Source: Arthrobacter sp. PvP023 (lineage in GTDB: Bacteria > Actinomycetota > Actinomycetes > Actinomycetales > Micrococcaceae). Taken from it: a stretch of DNA of 64,000 nucleotides. A model generated the notes under the pieces. That model had not been told where the DNA came from. It saw only the letters and a program-made list of their open reading frames with translations, and did not search any database. Position 1 is the stretch's first letter; each line of letters begins with the position of its first letter. The position numbers and the translations under genes are program-made. Location: the NCBI RefSeq assembly GCF_017832975.1, contig NZ_JAFIBI010000001.1, forward strand, positions 3,162,001-3,226,000, given 5' to 3'. Below, piece by piece: positions 1-8,643 of the stretch.

Positions 1-198
1 CTGGCGCGCCAGTTCGAGGAGGACCCCGCAGTCCACTACGGCATGACCACTATGTGCATCGGCCTGGGCATGGGTGCCACCGTCATCTGGGAAAACCCGC
101 ATCACTCGGAATACACAGGCTACAGCGGCGTCCTGTCACCAACCGACGATTCCGCCACAGAAACCGCCACCACCGAGACTGAAGGAGCCGCAGCATGA
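1..198 (+). CDS. fadA: Acetyl-CoA acyltransferase (thiolase), C-terminal fragment
   Basis: Only the last 65 codons are inside the window; the gene starts upstream. The reading frame from base 1 ends at TGA 196-198. It contains the motif MCIGLGMGATVIWE, which matches the C-terminal glycine-rich, CxG-type end of thiolases, followed by a short Thr/Glu/Ala-rich tail. Thiolases cleave 3-ketoacyl-CoA in the last step of beta-oxidation. The stop overlaps the ATG of the next gene in an ATGA arrangement, and that gene encodes the hydratase/dehydrogenase of the same pathway, so the two probably form a fadA-fadB operon with translational coupling. The family assignment rests on a short stretch plus context. 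Confidence 0.8.
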   Translation: MARQFEEDPAVHYGMTTMCIGLGMGATVIWENPHHSEYTGYSGVLSPTDDSATETATTETEGAAA

Positions 199-2366
199 GC
201 GCCGCAGATTTCCGCAAGCTTGCCGATCTCTTCTCCGACGAGACAGTCACGCATTCGTATGTGCAGGACATCCAGCTTCCGGCATCCGGCGGCAAGCCAA
301 GCCCGGGAACCTTCGCCCTGATCACCCTGGACAACGGGCTGGACCACTCCAAACCCACCACGCTGGGCCCGAACACGCTGGTGGAGCTGGGAACGGTCCT
401 CGAGGGGCTCAAGGACCGTGCCGCCCGCGGCGAGATCGTGGGCGTCGGTGTCACCGGCAAGCCTTACTACCTGGTGGCCGGCGCGGACCTGTCGGCGGTC
501 AAGTCCCTCAACAACCGGGACCACGGCCTCTGGATGGCCCAGCTGGGCCATGATGTCTATGCCACACTGGCCAACCTGGGCGTTCCCAGCTTCGCCTTCA
601 TCAACGGTGTGGCGCTGGGCGGCGGGCTGGAGATCGCACTGCAGTCCACCTACCGCACGGTGTCCACCGGCGCCGGCGCGCTGGCACTTCCCGAATCTTT
701 CCTCGGGCTGGTGCCCGGCTGGGGAGGCGTCTACATCCTGCCGCGGCTGATCGGACCGGAAAACGCCGTCAAGGTGATGATCGAGAATCCGCTCAGCAAC
801 AACCGGACGCTCACCGGCCCCCAGGCCTTCGGTCTGGGAATTGCCGACGCCATGTTCGAACCTGCGGACTTCGTGGAACAGTCCCTGGCCTGGGCCGCGG
901 GCGTCATCTCCGGTGAGGCAGCCCCGGAACGGCCCCACGCCGTCGAGCCCTCCGACCCGGCGGTTGCCGAGCGCTGGACGGCGGCCGTTGCCGCCGGGCG
1001 CGCCTTTGTGGAGTCCAGGACGTCCAATGCCTCACCCGCGCCGGCCAAGGTCCTGGACATCATGGAGGCCAACAGGACCATGAGCCAGTCGGACTCGGCA
1101 GCGCTCGAGTGCGAGACCCTGGCCGGCCTCATGCAGACCGACGAGTTCCGCTCCACGGTCTACGCGTTCCTGGACCTCGTGCAGAAGCGCTCCAAGCGCC
1201 CGGCCGGCGCACCTGACCGCAAACTGGCCCGGCCGGTGACCAAGGTGGGCGTGGTGGGCGCAGGCTTGATGGCCAGCCAGCTGGCCCTGCTCTTCGCCCG
1301 GCAGCTCAAGGTCCCCGTCGTGATGACGGACATCGACCAGGCCCGCGTGGACAAAGGCGTGGGCTACGTCCACGCTGAAGTGGACAAGATGCTGGCGAAG
1401 AAGCGGATCAGTGCCGACGCCGCCAACCGCACCAAGGCGCTGGTCACCGGATCGGTTTCCAAGGATGCTTTTGCCGACGCGGACTTCGTCATCGAGGCGG
1501 TGTTCGAGGAACTGAACGTCAAGAAGCAGGTGTTCGCCGAGGTGGAGGCGATTGTCTCCCCCGAGTGCATCCTGGCGACCAACACGTCCTCGCTGTCCGT
1601 GACGGCGATGGCTGCGGACCTGGAGCACCCGGAACGCCTGGTGGGATTCCACTTCTTCAACCCGGTGGCCGTGATGCCGCTCCTGGAGATCGTCCGCGCC
1701 CCCAAGACCGACGACGCCGTGCTGGCCACCGCGTTTGAGCTCGCCAAGGGGCTCAAGAAGACAGCGGTGCTGGTCAAGGACGCAGCGGCGTTCGTGGTCA
1801 ACCGCATCCTGCTGCGCCTGATGGGCGAAGTGACCGCCGCGTTCGATGAAGGGACTCCGGCCGAGGTGGCGGACAATGCGCTGCGCCCCATGGGGCTGCC
1901 CATGACTCCGTTCACGCTTGGCGCTATGGTGGGCCTGCCCGTGGCGCAGCACGTCCAGGAGTCCCTGCACACCGCGTTTGGCGACCGCTTTACGGTTTCC
2001 CAGAACCTGCAGAAGCTCATCGACAACGGCGTCAAATCCCTCTGGGCGCCGGACAAGGGTCCGGACGGCAAGCCGTTCATTCCGGCGGAAACGCTGGCGT
2101 TGCTGTCTTTCGGCACGTCCCCCTCAACGGGTGAGGAGGTCCTCCGCCGGACGCAGGACGCGCTGGCCGAGGAAATCGGACTCATGCTGGATGAAGGCGT
2201 GGTGGCCGCACCGGAAGACATCGACCTCTGCATGATCCTCGGGGCAGGGTGGCCGATGTTCCTCGGCGGCATCACCCCCTACCTGGACCGGGTGGGAGCC
2301 TCAGAACGCGTCAACGGCAAGCGGTTCCTGGCGCCGGGGGTCGCGTCCGCAGCGGCGGCCGCCTAG
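195..2366 (+). CDS. fadB: 3-hydroxyacyl-CoA dehydrogenase / enoyl-CoA hydratase fusion (FadB/FadJ type)
   Basis: This 723-aa two-domain beta-oxidation enzyme hydrates enoyl-CoA and then oxidises 3-hydroxyacyl-CoA with NAD. The N-terminal crotonase domain (about 1-320) shows the oxyanion-hole stretch AGADLSAVK near residue 97 and the catalytic-Glu region LPESFLGLVPGWGG near 166. The dehydrogenase half starts with a Rossmann motif VGVVGAG near 351, then ATNTSSLSV and the catalytic-His motif HFFNPV near 486, followed by the C-terminal helical domain. Length is typical of FadB/FadJ. The start ATG overlaps the thiolase stop (ATGA). A strong hairpin follows the gene. Confidence 0.95.
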   Translation: MSAADFRKLADLFSDETVTHSYVQDIQLPASGGKPSPGTFALITLDNGLDHSKPTTLGPNTLVELGTVLEGLKDRAARGEIVGVGVTGKPYYLVAGADLSAVKSLNNRDHGLWMAQLGHDVYATLANLGVPSFAFINGVALGGGLEIALQSTYRTVSTGAGALALPESFLGLVPGWGGVYILPRLIGPENAVKVMIENPLSNNRTLTGPQAFGLGIADAMFEPADFVEQSLAWAAGVISGEAAPERPHAVEPSDPAVAERWTAAVAAGRAFVESRTSNASPAPAKVLDIMEANRTMSQSDSAALECETLAGLMQTDEFRSTVYAFLDLVQKRSKRPAGAPDRKLARPVTKVGVVGAGLMASQLALLFARQLKVPVVMTDIDQARVDKGVGYVHAEVDKMLAKKRISADAANRTKALVTGSVSKDAFADADFVIEAVFEELNVKKQVFAEVEAIVSPECILATNTSSLSVTAMAADLEHPERLVGFHFFNPVAVMPLLEIVRAPKTDDAVLATAFELAKGLKKTAVLVKDAAAFVVNRILLRLMGEVTAAFDEGTPAEVADNALRPMGLPMTPFTLGAMVGLPVAQHVQESLHTAFGDRFTVSQNLQKLIDNGVKSLWAPDKGPDGKPFIPAETLALLSFGTSPSTGEEVLRRTQDALAEEIGLMLDEGVVAAPEDIDLCMILGAGWPMFLGGITPYLDRVGASERVNGKRFLAPGVASAAAAA

Positions 2367-2388
2367 CGTCAGGCCCCGCTGTCAGACG

Positions 2389-2429
2389 GCGCCGCCGCCC
2401 TCACCACTCTCCGGTGGGGGCGGCGGCGC
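2389..2429. terminator. Convergent terminator hairpin between fadB and the ECF ATPase gene
   Basis: Arms 2389-2405 and 2413-2429 are 17 nt each and pair with only one G-U wobble around a 7-nt loop. It is GC-rich with no U-tract. It lies between the stops of two convergent genes, so it can serve both strands. Confidence 0.7.
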
Positions 2430-2447
2430 TGCTGTGTCCCGCGGCGG

Positions 2448-4031
2448 TCAGATTTCCCGCAGGGTGCCGTTCCTGAGTTCCAGGACGCGGTGGGCCGTGG
2501 CACGGGCATAGTCGAGCTCGTGCGTGACCATCACGACGGCGGCGCCCCGCTTCGCCGCGGCGCACACGGCTTCATCGAGGCGTTCGAGGCCGTGGCGGTC
2601 CAGCCCCACGGTCGGTTCGTCCAGTGCGATAAGCCCCGGCTCGCGGGCAAGCACCGTAGCGAGGGCCAGGAGCCGCTGCCGGGATGCAGGCAGCTCATAG
2701 GGGTGGATATGAAGCTGATCACCGAGCCCGACGGCCGCCAGGGCAGCCCGGGCCTTCGTCTCCGCCGCCGCCCCGAACTTGCGGTCCAGGCCAAAAAGCA
2801 CTTCGCGCAGGGCGGTCTGTTCGAAGAGCTGGTCCCGCGGATGTTGGAACAGCAGGCCCACCAGGTCCGCGACCCTTCCCGTGGGAATGCCGGCGATGTC
2901 CTTGCCCTGGATCCGGACGGAGCCCAGGTCCGGACGCAGCAGGCCGTTGAAATGCCGGAGCAGGGTGGATTTGCCGGCACCGTTCGGGCCCGTCACCGCC
3001 ACGATCTCACCTGCCGTTACAGCGAGGCTCAGCCCGGCCAGCACGCCCGGGAGCGTTTCCCTGGTTCCCCGGCGTGCCCGGCGTCCGGCCGGATAGCCGA
3101 ACGTGACACCCTCCAGTTCCAGGAGCGCAGCAGGGGCATTTGCCCCACCGGGACGTCGGCTCGCCGCGGACGGGAGCGGGAACGGAGCAGCGGCAGGGAG
3201 GCGCGGGCCGGAACCGATGCCGCCCGGGGCGGCAATCACGACGCCGGATCGCAGCAACGCGGGGCCGCCCGCCAGCTCGCCGGGCGTGCCGCGGGCGGTG
3301 ACAGTGCCGCCGTCGAGAACGAGCCAGTGCCCTGCCGAGAGGGCAAGCTCATCTGCGGTCTGGCTCAGGACGACGACGGCGGTGCCGGAGTCGAGGAGGC
3401 CGCGGACCAGCGCACGGACCGACGCGGCGCCGGCGTTGTCCAGTGACCCGAACGGTTCATCGAGGACCAGCACACCGGGGCGCGTAATGGCGGAACAGGC
3501 TACAGCCAGCCGCCGCAGTTCGCCGCCGGAGAGGGTGGCGGGATCGCGTTCCAGCAGGGCCGTCAGGCCGGCTGCGTCGGCGGCACGTGCCACTTCCGCG
3601 CGCATCAACTGCCTGTCCATCCCCCGGTTTTCAAGGCCAAACGCCAGTTCCTCGGCGACCGTGGATCCCACGGTGGACAGCAGGGCCGCGGCATCCTGTG
3701 GAACGAAGCCCACCTGCTCCGACCAAAGCGCGGCATTGATCCGGGGATCGTCAGCGCTGCCGTGGAAATAGAGGGGCCCGCTGTCCACCGCCGCCGCCCC
3801 GCGGGCCGTGGCGGGCAGGTGCAGGCTGCCCTTGAACCGGCCGGAGTTCCCGCCGGACAGCCAGCCGGCCAAAAGCCTGCCAAGCGTCGACTTCCCGCTG
3901 CCGGAGCCGCCCAACACGGCAGTGAGCGTACCGGGCGCCGCCGCCATCGCCACGTCGTGGAGAACGGCCCCGTCCTCACCGTGGTAGGTGAATGCCTCAA
4001 TCCTGGCTTCCAGCAGGGCAGCTGCCGTCAT
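2448..4031 (-). CDS. ECF transporter double ATPase (fused EcfA-EcfA')
   Basis: This 527-aa protein with two tandem ABC ATPase domains is the energising subunit of an energy-coupling-factor importer. Domain 1 has Walker A GGSGSGKST near residue 41 and signature LSGGELRR near 164. Domain 2 has Walker A GPNGAGKST near 347 and Walker B LIALDEPTVGLD. The domain 2 signature is degenerate: ELPASRQRL near 444 instead of LSGGQ-like. The chosen ATG (4031) overlaps the EcfT stop as ATGA; the frame is open a little further upstream, but that would intrude into ecfT. It is the last gene of the S-T-A operon and acts at the cytoplasmic face of the membrane. Confidence 0.92.
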   Translation of the reverse strand: MTAAALLEARIEAFTYHGEDGAVLHDVAMAAAPGTLTAVLGGSGSGKSTLGRLLAGWLSGGNSGRFKGSLHLPATARGAAAVDSGPLYFHGSADDPRINAALWSEQVGFVPQDAAALLSTVGSTVAEELAFGLENRGMDRQLMRAEVARAADAAGLTALLERDPATLSGGELRRLAVACSAITRPGVLVLDEPFGSLDNAGAASVRALVRGLLDSGTAVVVLSQTADELALSAGHWLVLDGGTVTARGTPGELAGGPALLRSGVVIAAPGGIGSGPRLPAAAPFPLPSAASRRPGGANAPAALLELEGVTFGYPAGRRARRGTRETLPGVLAGLSLAVTAGEIVAVTGPNGAGKSTLLRHFNGLLRPDLGSVRIQGKDIAGIPTGRVADLVGLLFQHPRDQLFEQTALREVLFGLDRKFGAAAETKARAALAAVGLGDQLHIHPYELPASRQRLLALATVLAREPGLIALDEPTVGLDRHGLERLDEAVCAAAKRGAAVVMVTHELDYARATAHRVLELRNGTLREI

Positions 4032-4825
4032 CCCGGGACTCCCACGGGCCAATGGCCGGAGATCCGCAGCGCCACCAGGATCAAGGCCAGCAGCAGGACC
4101 ACGGCCCGGAATCCGCGCTGGGCGGCGGTATCCGGCACCTCGCGATAGCTGGTGCGCGCCCGGGTGCCGCTGAACCCGCGCGAATCAAGCGCCTGCGCCC
4201 GTTCCCCGGCATCCTGGACGAGCGACAGGACCAGCGGCAGCATCTGCAGCCGTGCCGCCGCCAACCGGGACAGCGGCCCGCCCCCGAGCACGAGTCCCCG
4301 GGATTCCTGGGCCTGCCGGATCCGCCCCAGCCTGCCGGTGATGGCCGGCGCCAGCGTCAGTGTGGACGCCAGGACGAAGCCGAGCTGCGGAGGCACCCGG
4401 CGCGCTGACATCACCGCCACCAGGTCCGGTACGCGCACCGTGAACGAAAAGAGCAGGAACACCATAACGTAGGCGGCCGTCCGCGTACCCATATCCAGCG
4501 CGAAACCGAGACCCTCAGCAGTAACCCGTGCCGCGCCCCACTCAGCCAGCACCGTCTTCCCTTCCGGGAAGAACAGCCCGTGCATGATCAGCAGCGACAG
4601 CCAAAAAGGCACCAGGATCACGGCGGCGGCGGGTGCCATCCGGCGTGCCACCCCGGCCTGCACAGCCGGCACGGCGCAGCCCAGAGCCACGGCGAGGGAA
4701 ACCGCCCAATGGGACACCGCCGTCGTGATGGCCGCGGCCGCTACGGCGGCCGCCAAGGCGGTCAGGGGGTTGAGTGCGGATGGGGTGGTGGCTGGCGCGG
4801 CGGGGGTATTCAACGGGGCGGGCAC
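4028..4825 (-). CDS. ECF transporter transmembrane (T) component
   Basis: This 265-aa membrane protein is the EcfT/CbiQ-like scaffold that couples the ATPases to the substrate-binding S component. It has several hydrophobic segments and the family's Ala-Arg-Gly-type coupling region: VMSARRVPPQLGF, followed by RLGRIRQAQESRG and later RAQALDSRGFSG. The open frame extends back to 4951, but that part overlaps the S-component gene. A GTG at 4825, just 4 nt after the S-component stop, is therefore the better start. Its stop overlaps the ATPase start. Substrate specificity is not set by this subunit. Confidence 0.88.
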   Translation of the reverse strand: MPAPLNTPAAPATTPSALNPLTALAAAVAAAAITTAVSHWAVSLAVALGCAVPAVQAGVARRMAPAAAVILVPFWLSLLIMHGLFFPEGKTVLAEWGAARVTAEGLGFALDMGTRTAAYVMVFLLFSFTVRVPDLVAVMSARRVPPQLGFVLASTLTLAPAITGRLGRIRQAQESRGLVLGGGPLSRLAAARLQMLPLVLSLVQDAGERAQALDSRGFSGTRARTSYREVPDTAAQRGFRAVVLLLALILVALRISGHWPVGVPG

Positions 4826-4829
4826 GGGA

Positions 4830-5651
4830 TCAGGCGTCCGGGGTTCCCTGCTTCTTGCCGGCCAGCACGTTGAAGCGCCGCACAAAAGCGAACTGCAGCG
4901 CGGTCCGGCGCGGCAGCGCGTACACCAGCACCGCGACGACTGCGAAGACAATGGCCTTGTCCATGGGATCCGAAATCAGCGCCTGCTTGGTGATGGCGGC
5001 AAGGAGCGTATCGCCCATGGCCCGGAAAGCGCTCACAATGGCCCCGGTCCCGACGCCGGAGGTGCCGCCGAAGACAAAGGCCGCAATAGGTGCGGAGACA
5101 ACGCCGGCCAGGATGCCCGTCACGAAGCCTGCCAACGGGGCAAGGTAAAAGCGGCGGAACAGCCCGTGGCGCGCGGCCACGCCCGCCAGGAAACCGATGA
5201 GCGCCGCGCCGGCGGCAAAGGGCAGCACAGTGGGATTGATCAAGGACCAGACCACGCTGCTGAGGGCGCCTGTTGCCGCCCCCGCCGCCGGACCCGCCAG
5301 GACGGCGATGAGGACGGTGCCGATGGCGTCGAAGTAGAACGGCAGTCCAGTGGATCCCATGATCTGGCCGAGGGCGATGTTGAGGACGAGTGCTACGGGA
5401 ATCAACACCAGCGTGGACGTGGGAAGGGTGGGCAGCACTCCGACGATCAGGAGGATGGCTCCCAGCAGGAAACCGCCCAGGGCCACCAGGGCGGAGCCGC
5501 TCGCCAGCCCGTTGGTGATGTCCGCGGGCTGCGTCAGGACCAGGAAGATGAAGGTGGCTGCGATGGATACCGCGCCGAGCGCTTCGAGCAGGCGGCGGCC
5601 GCGGACCGCCGCCTGTCCAGGGGCGGGAAGGGTCTGGGATTGCTGTGACAT
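4830..5651 (-). CDS. ECF transporter substrate-binding (S) component
   Basis: This 273-aa, strongly hydrophobic protein has about six or more membrane segments and the features of ECF S components, including the FYFDAIGT stretch and a conserved Ala/Gly-rich helix after it. A ribosome binding site AAGGA stands 7-8 nt before the ATG. It heads an S-T-A operon. The upstream neighbours on the same strand are a nucleoside hydrolase and an aldo/keto reductase, 93 nt away, which hints at a nucleoside-derived substrate. The true ligand cannot be read from the sequence. Confidence 0.85.
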   Translation of the reverse strand: MSQQSQTLPAPGQAAVRGRRLLEALGAVSIAATFIFLVLTQPADITNGLASGSALVALGGFLLGAILLIVGVLPTLPTSTLVLIPVALVLNIALGQIMGSTGLPFYFDAIGTVLIAVLAGPAAGAATGALSSVVWSLINPTVLPFAAGAALIGFLAGVAARHGLFRRFYLAPLAGFVTGILAGVVSAPIAAFVFGGTSGVGTGAIVSAFRAMGDTLLAAITKQALISDPMDKAIVFAVVAVLVYALPRRTALQFAFVRRFNVLAGKKQGTPDA

Positions 5652-5682
5652 GGCTGTTCCTTAGGCTGTGGGTTGCGTTCCG

Positions 5683-5694
5683 CGGGTACACCCG
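5683..5694. promoter_or_regulatory. Short palindrome upstream of the ECF operon
   Basis: CGGGT-AC-ACCCG is a perfect inverted repeat, 32 nt upstream of the S-component ATG. It could be an operator or a chance GC-rich palindrome; there is no second copy. Confidence 0.25.
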
Positions 5695-5744
5695 TACCGG
5701 GATCGGCAAACGTGCGCCTATGTCACCTCGACGCAGCTACCATC

Positions 5745-6767
5745 TTAGGCCAGCCGCCTGGCCAGTGCGCCCACTGAACTGATGAGCTCATCAAAGCACT
5801 GCTTCGGATTGTTGGACGTCACAATCCGGGCGTTCGGCGGCAGCCCCCACAGTCCGCGGTAATCGGCCACGGTGGTGCCCACCAGCAGCGGGGACCCGGT
5901 TTCGACGTCGACCGTCGCCAGCCGGGCGGTGTACTCCGTCCGCCCCACGGCCACACAGGCAGCGAAAGCATCGTGCACATGGGCCACGAAGCCCTGGTCG
6001 TAGAGCCGATGGAATTCCATGTAAAAGCGGATGGCGTCGGACAGGCACGCCACCAAGGGGCTGCCGGAGCTGCTGCGGAGCCCCTCCGGCTGGTCCGGAA
6101 GCACGAGTTCCGGACCGGTGCCGGCGGCTTCGGCCAGGCGCTGCAGGTGCTCGGGCCGCATCTCGATCAGCTCGGTGGTCTCAAGTGCGCACACCACCGG
6201 CAGCCTGTCCTCCGGGAGGCCGCGGTAGGCGGCAAACACCTCCTTCGCGGCATGCGGATCGACCGAGACGTTCCACTCCGCCGTCGGGGTGGTGTTGCCC
6301 TGGTAGTAGAAGCAGCCGCCCATGATCACCAGCCCCTTGAGCAGCTGCGGCAGTTCCGGTTCCCGGCGGAGGGCGAGGGCGAAGTTGGTCAGCGGACCGG
6401 TGATGAGGCCTGTGATCTCGCCGGGGTGCTTCCGCACCTCGTCCACCCAGACGTCGACGGCGTGCCGGGCAGAGATCTGCTGTGCGGGCGGCGGCAGTTC
6501 CGCGTAGCCGATCCCCTGCGGCCCGTGGGTTTCCTCCGTGGTGACGAGCGGGATCTCCAGCGGCACTTCGGCCCCGATGGCCACCTCTACTCCTGATCTG
6601 CCGCACAACTCCAGCAGGGCAAGGTTGTTCAGTGCCACCTGGCGGGCGCCCACGTTTCCGGCGGTGCAGGTGATGGCCTGCAGCCGGACGTCCGGGCGGG
6701 ACAGCAGGTAGACCAAGGCCAGGGCATCGTCGATCCCGGTGTCCACGTCCATCAGGACCGAATGCAT
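5745..6767 (-). CDS. Inosine-uridine-type nucleoside hydrolase
   Basis: This 340-aa member of the nucleoside hydrolase (IUNH) family cleaves the N-glycosidic bond of ribonucleosides to a base and ribose. The N-terminal calcium-binding Asp cluster is present as MDVDTGIDDALAL (residues 6-18). Also present are GPLTNFALA, the substrate-binding AEWNVSVDPHAA block and a VHDAFAA motif that fits the catalytic-His region. It overlaps the aldo/keto reductase stop by ATGA and precedes the ECF importer, so it may process the imported compound. Base specificity is unknown. Confidence 0.9.
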   Translation of the reverse strand: MHSVLMDVDTGIDDALALVYLLSRPDVRLQAITCTAGNVGARQVALNNLALLELCGRSGVEVAIGAEVPLEIPLVTTEETHGPQGIGYAELPPPAQQISARHAVDVWVDEVRKHPGEITGLITGPLTNFALALRREPELPQLLKGLVIMGGCFYYQGNTTPTAEWNVSVDPHAAKEVFAAYRGLPEDRLPVVCALETTELIEMRPEHLQRLAEAAGTGPELVLPDQPEGLRSSSGSPLVACLSDAIRFYMEFHRLYDQGFVAHVHDAFAACVAVGRTEYTARLATVDVETGSPLLVGTTVADYRGLWGLPPNARIVTSNNPKQCFDELISSVGALARRLA

Positions 6768-7744
6768 CAGAAGAGTGCCACCTTGGGCGTGCGGGGGAAT
6801 ATCTCATCCAGCTCGGCACGTTCCTCCGGGTTGGGCACCCATGCCACCGCCGCTGCGTTTTCACGGATCTGCTGCGGCCGGGTGGCACCGGCGATCACGC
6901 TGCTGACGGACGGCTGGGCCGCCAGCCAGGAGAACGCCACCTGGATCTCGCTGAGGTTGCGTTCGGCGGCAAACTTGCTGAACTTATCCAGCTGCTCCCA
7001 GTCGGCGTCGTTGACCAGGTTGGTGCGCGTGTGGCTGAGGCGGGAGCCTTCCGGTGCCTTGCCCGGCGCGTATTTGCCGGTCAGCAGCCCGTTGGCCAAC
7101 GGGAAGTACGGCAGCACCCCCAGGCCATAGGCTTCGGCGGCAGGCGTGACTTCCAGTTCAGCGCGGCGGTCCAGCAGGTTGTAGTGGTTCTGGGTGGAGA
7201 TGAACCGGGCGCCTCCACGGGCGCGGGCCACAAATTCGGCCTCGGCGATCTGCCAGCCCGCCCGGTTGGAGTGGCCGATGTAACGGACCTTCCCGCTGGT
7301 CACCAGATCGTCGAGGGCGGCAAGGGTCTCGTCGATGGGGGTCAGCGGATCCGGGGTATGGAACTGGTAGAGGTCGATCCAGTCGGTGCCGAGCCGCCGC
7401 AGGGACGCTTCGGCAGCCTGGACGATATAGCGGCGTGACCCGCGGGCACCAAAGTCCTTGCCGTTGGCTCCGTGCATGTCCATGCCGAATTTGGTGGCGA
7501 CAATTGCGTCCCCGCGCCGGCCGGCCAGGGCTTTGCCCAGCATGGTTTCACTGAGCCCGGGCTCCCTGCCGTAGGTATCCGCGACGTCAAAAAGCGTAAT
7601 GCCCGCGTCCAGGGCGGCACGAACGACGGCGTCGGTCCCCTCCTGCGACTCCGTCGCGGTATTGGCCCGGCCCAGGTTGTTGCAGCCGAGTCCCACAACG
7701 GAGACGGTCAAACCGGAATTTCCAAGGCGTCGGTATTCAGTCAT
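6767..7744 (-). CDS. Aldo/keto reductase
   Basis: This 325-aa NADPH-dependent oxidoreductase with a TIM-barrel fold shows the family tetrad: Asp and Tyr in LFDVADTYGREPG, Lys in ATKFGMD and His in YQFHTPDP. The C-terminal SVIAGATRPQQIREN stretch fits the cofactor-binding loop. It is the first gene of the run AKR - nucleoside hydrolase - ECF transporter and is translationally coupled to the hydrolase. A -10 element TAGGCT lies 6 nt before the ATG with no Shine-Dalgarno sequence, suggesting a leaderless mRNA. The physiological substrate is not evident; a sugar or aldehyde from ribose handling is conceivable. Confidence 0.9.
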   Translation of the reverse strand: MTEYRRLGNSGLTVSVVGLGCNNLGRANTATESQEGTDAVVRAALDAGITLFDVADTYGREPGLSETMLGKALAGRRGDAIVATKFGMDMHGANGKDFGARGSRRYIVQAAEASLRRLGTDWIDLYQFHTPDPLTPIDETLAALDDLVTSGKVRYIGHSNRAGWQIAEAEFVARARGGARFISTQNHYNLLDRRAELEVTPAAEAYGLGVLPYFPLANGLLTGKYAPGKAPEGSRLSHTRTNLVNDADWEQLDKFSKFAAERNLSEIQVAFSWLAAQPSVSSVIAGATRPQQIRENAAAVAWVPNPEERAELDEIFPRTPKVALF

Positions 7745-7750
7745 GAAATC

Positions 7751-7756
7751 AGCCTA
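7751..7756 (-). promoter_or_regulatory. Leaderless -10 element of the aldo/keto reductase operon
   Basis: TAGGCT on the minus strand, then GATTTC, then the ATG. The 6-nt spacing places transcription start at or next to the start codon. Confidence 0.5.
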
Positions 7757-7829
7757 TAACGGCCGCCTCGAAGGTCCGGACGCCCTCCTGCCTCAGGCGT
7801 CAGGGGCAGCGCCCGATCCGGAAGACCTG

Positions 7830-8048
7830 TCAGGCAACCGGGAACGCGAGTCCGTGCTCGTCCATGGCATCCTCAAGCTGGGCCATGGTCTTGACGCCCA
7901 TTCCGTGCAGTTTCAACAGCTCCCGTTGACCGAACTGGACCACCTGCTCCAGGGTTTCCAGTCCGGCATGGGCCATGGCCCGGCGGGCAGGCGCGCCAAT
8001 TCCGCGGGGAATCGGGGTGTGGCCTGGTTGAACGGATTTTGGCGCCAT
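7830..8048 (-). CDS. Small helix-hairpin-helix protein resembling the RNA polymerase alpha C-terminal domain
   Basis: This 72-aa protein starts at ATG 8048. The segment IGAPARRAMAHAGLETLEQV followed by ELLKLHGMGVKTMAQLEDAM closely follows the pattern of the RNA polymerase alpha-subunit C-terminal domain (two helix-hairpin-helix-like units that bind DNA and activators). Only this domain is present; there is no alpha N-terminal domain. It is probably a stand-alone DNA-binding protein. It lies 34 nt after the unknown protein gene of the dxs run. Confidence 0.75.
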   Translation of the reverse strand: MAPKSVQPGHTPIPRGIGAPARRAMAHAGLETLEQVVQFGQRELLKLHGMGVKTMAQLEDAMDEHGLAFPVA

Positions 8049-8082
8049 AACAGATGCCTCCCAGTGAGTCGGTTGCCCCCTC

Positions 8083-8643
8083 TTAGAGAGTAAAGCCCGA
8101 AGCCGGTTTCGGCGAGTGCTTGAGCCTAAACGCTGACGGATCGCCGAACGGTGCCGCCGCGATGCTGAGTTTCGTGAAGTCCAGGTCCTCGCCGCGGATG
8201 CAGACCTTGATCGCGTTGACAGCTTTGTTGACGTCCGGGCACAGGCAGAAGATATTGAGTTTGGCGTCGCTGAATTCGCTTCGTTCCACGGTGCCGAGGC
8301 CGCGCCAGGCGAGGTGGCTGATGAGGGCGTCCTTGGCCTTTTCTTCCAGGTAGCGGTCACGGTCGGTGCCGTCCTTGGTCTTCAAGGCATACTGGGCTAC
8401 CACCCAGAACTGGTCTTCGTCGGCAAGCTCGGCATAGCCGTCCTCGGCACACTGCACCGCGAAAGCGTCCATGAGGCCCTCCGCGGCCGCAGCATCGGCA
8501 ACATCCGTTTCGTCCGTCTTGCTCTGGTGCCCCACCACGCCGTGATTCATCACGAACTGGTTGTAGTCCTCATCGAACCAGGCCTCCCGGAACAGCAGGA
8601 CCCCTTCGTCGTCGCGTTTGTAGACCCTTATAATTCCGCTCAT
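8083..8643 (-). CDS. Conserved hypothetical protein downstream of the DUF402 gene
   Basis: This 186-aa soluble, acidic protein was not recognised. The start ATG 8643 overlaps the DUF402 stop (ATGA); a longer frame exists but only inside the previous gene. It begins [18 protein letters not shown], has two central Cys (FCLCPD), and shows no membrane segment or signal peptide. Its tight coupling with the DUF402 gene and dxs suggests co-expression, but not a function. Confidence 0.7.
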   Translation of the reverse strand: MSGIIRVYKRDDEGVLLFREAWFDEDYNQFVMNHGVVGHQSKTDETDVADAAAAEGLMDAFAVQCAEDGYAELADEDQFWVVAQYALKTKDGTDRDRYLEEKAKDALISHLAWRGLGTVERSEFSDAKLNIFCLCPDVNKAVNAIKVCIRGEDLDFTKLSIAAAPFGDPSAFRLKHSPKPASGFTL

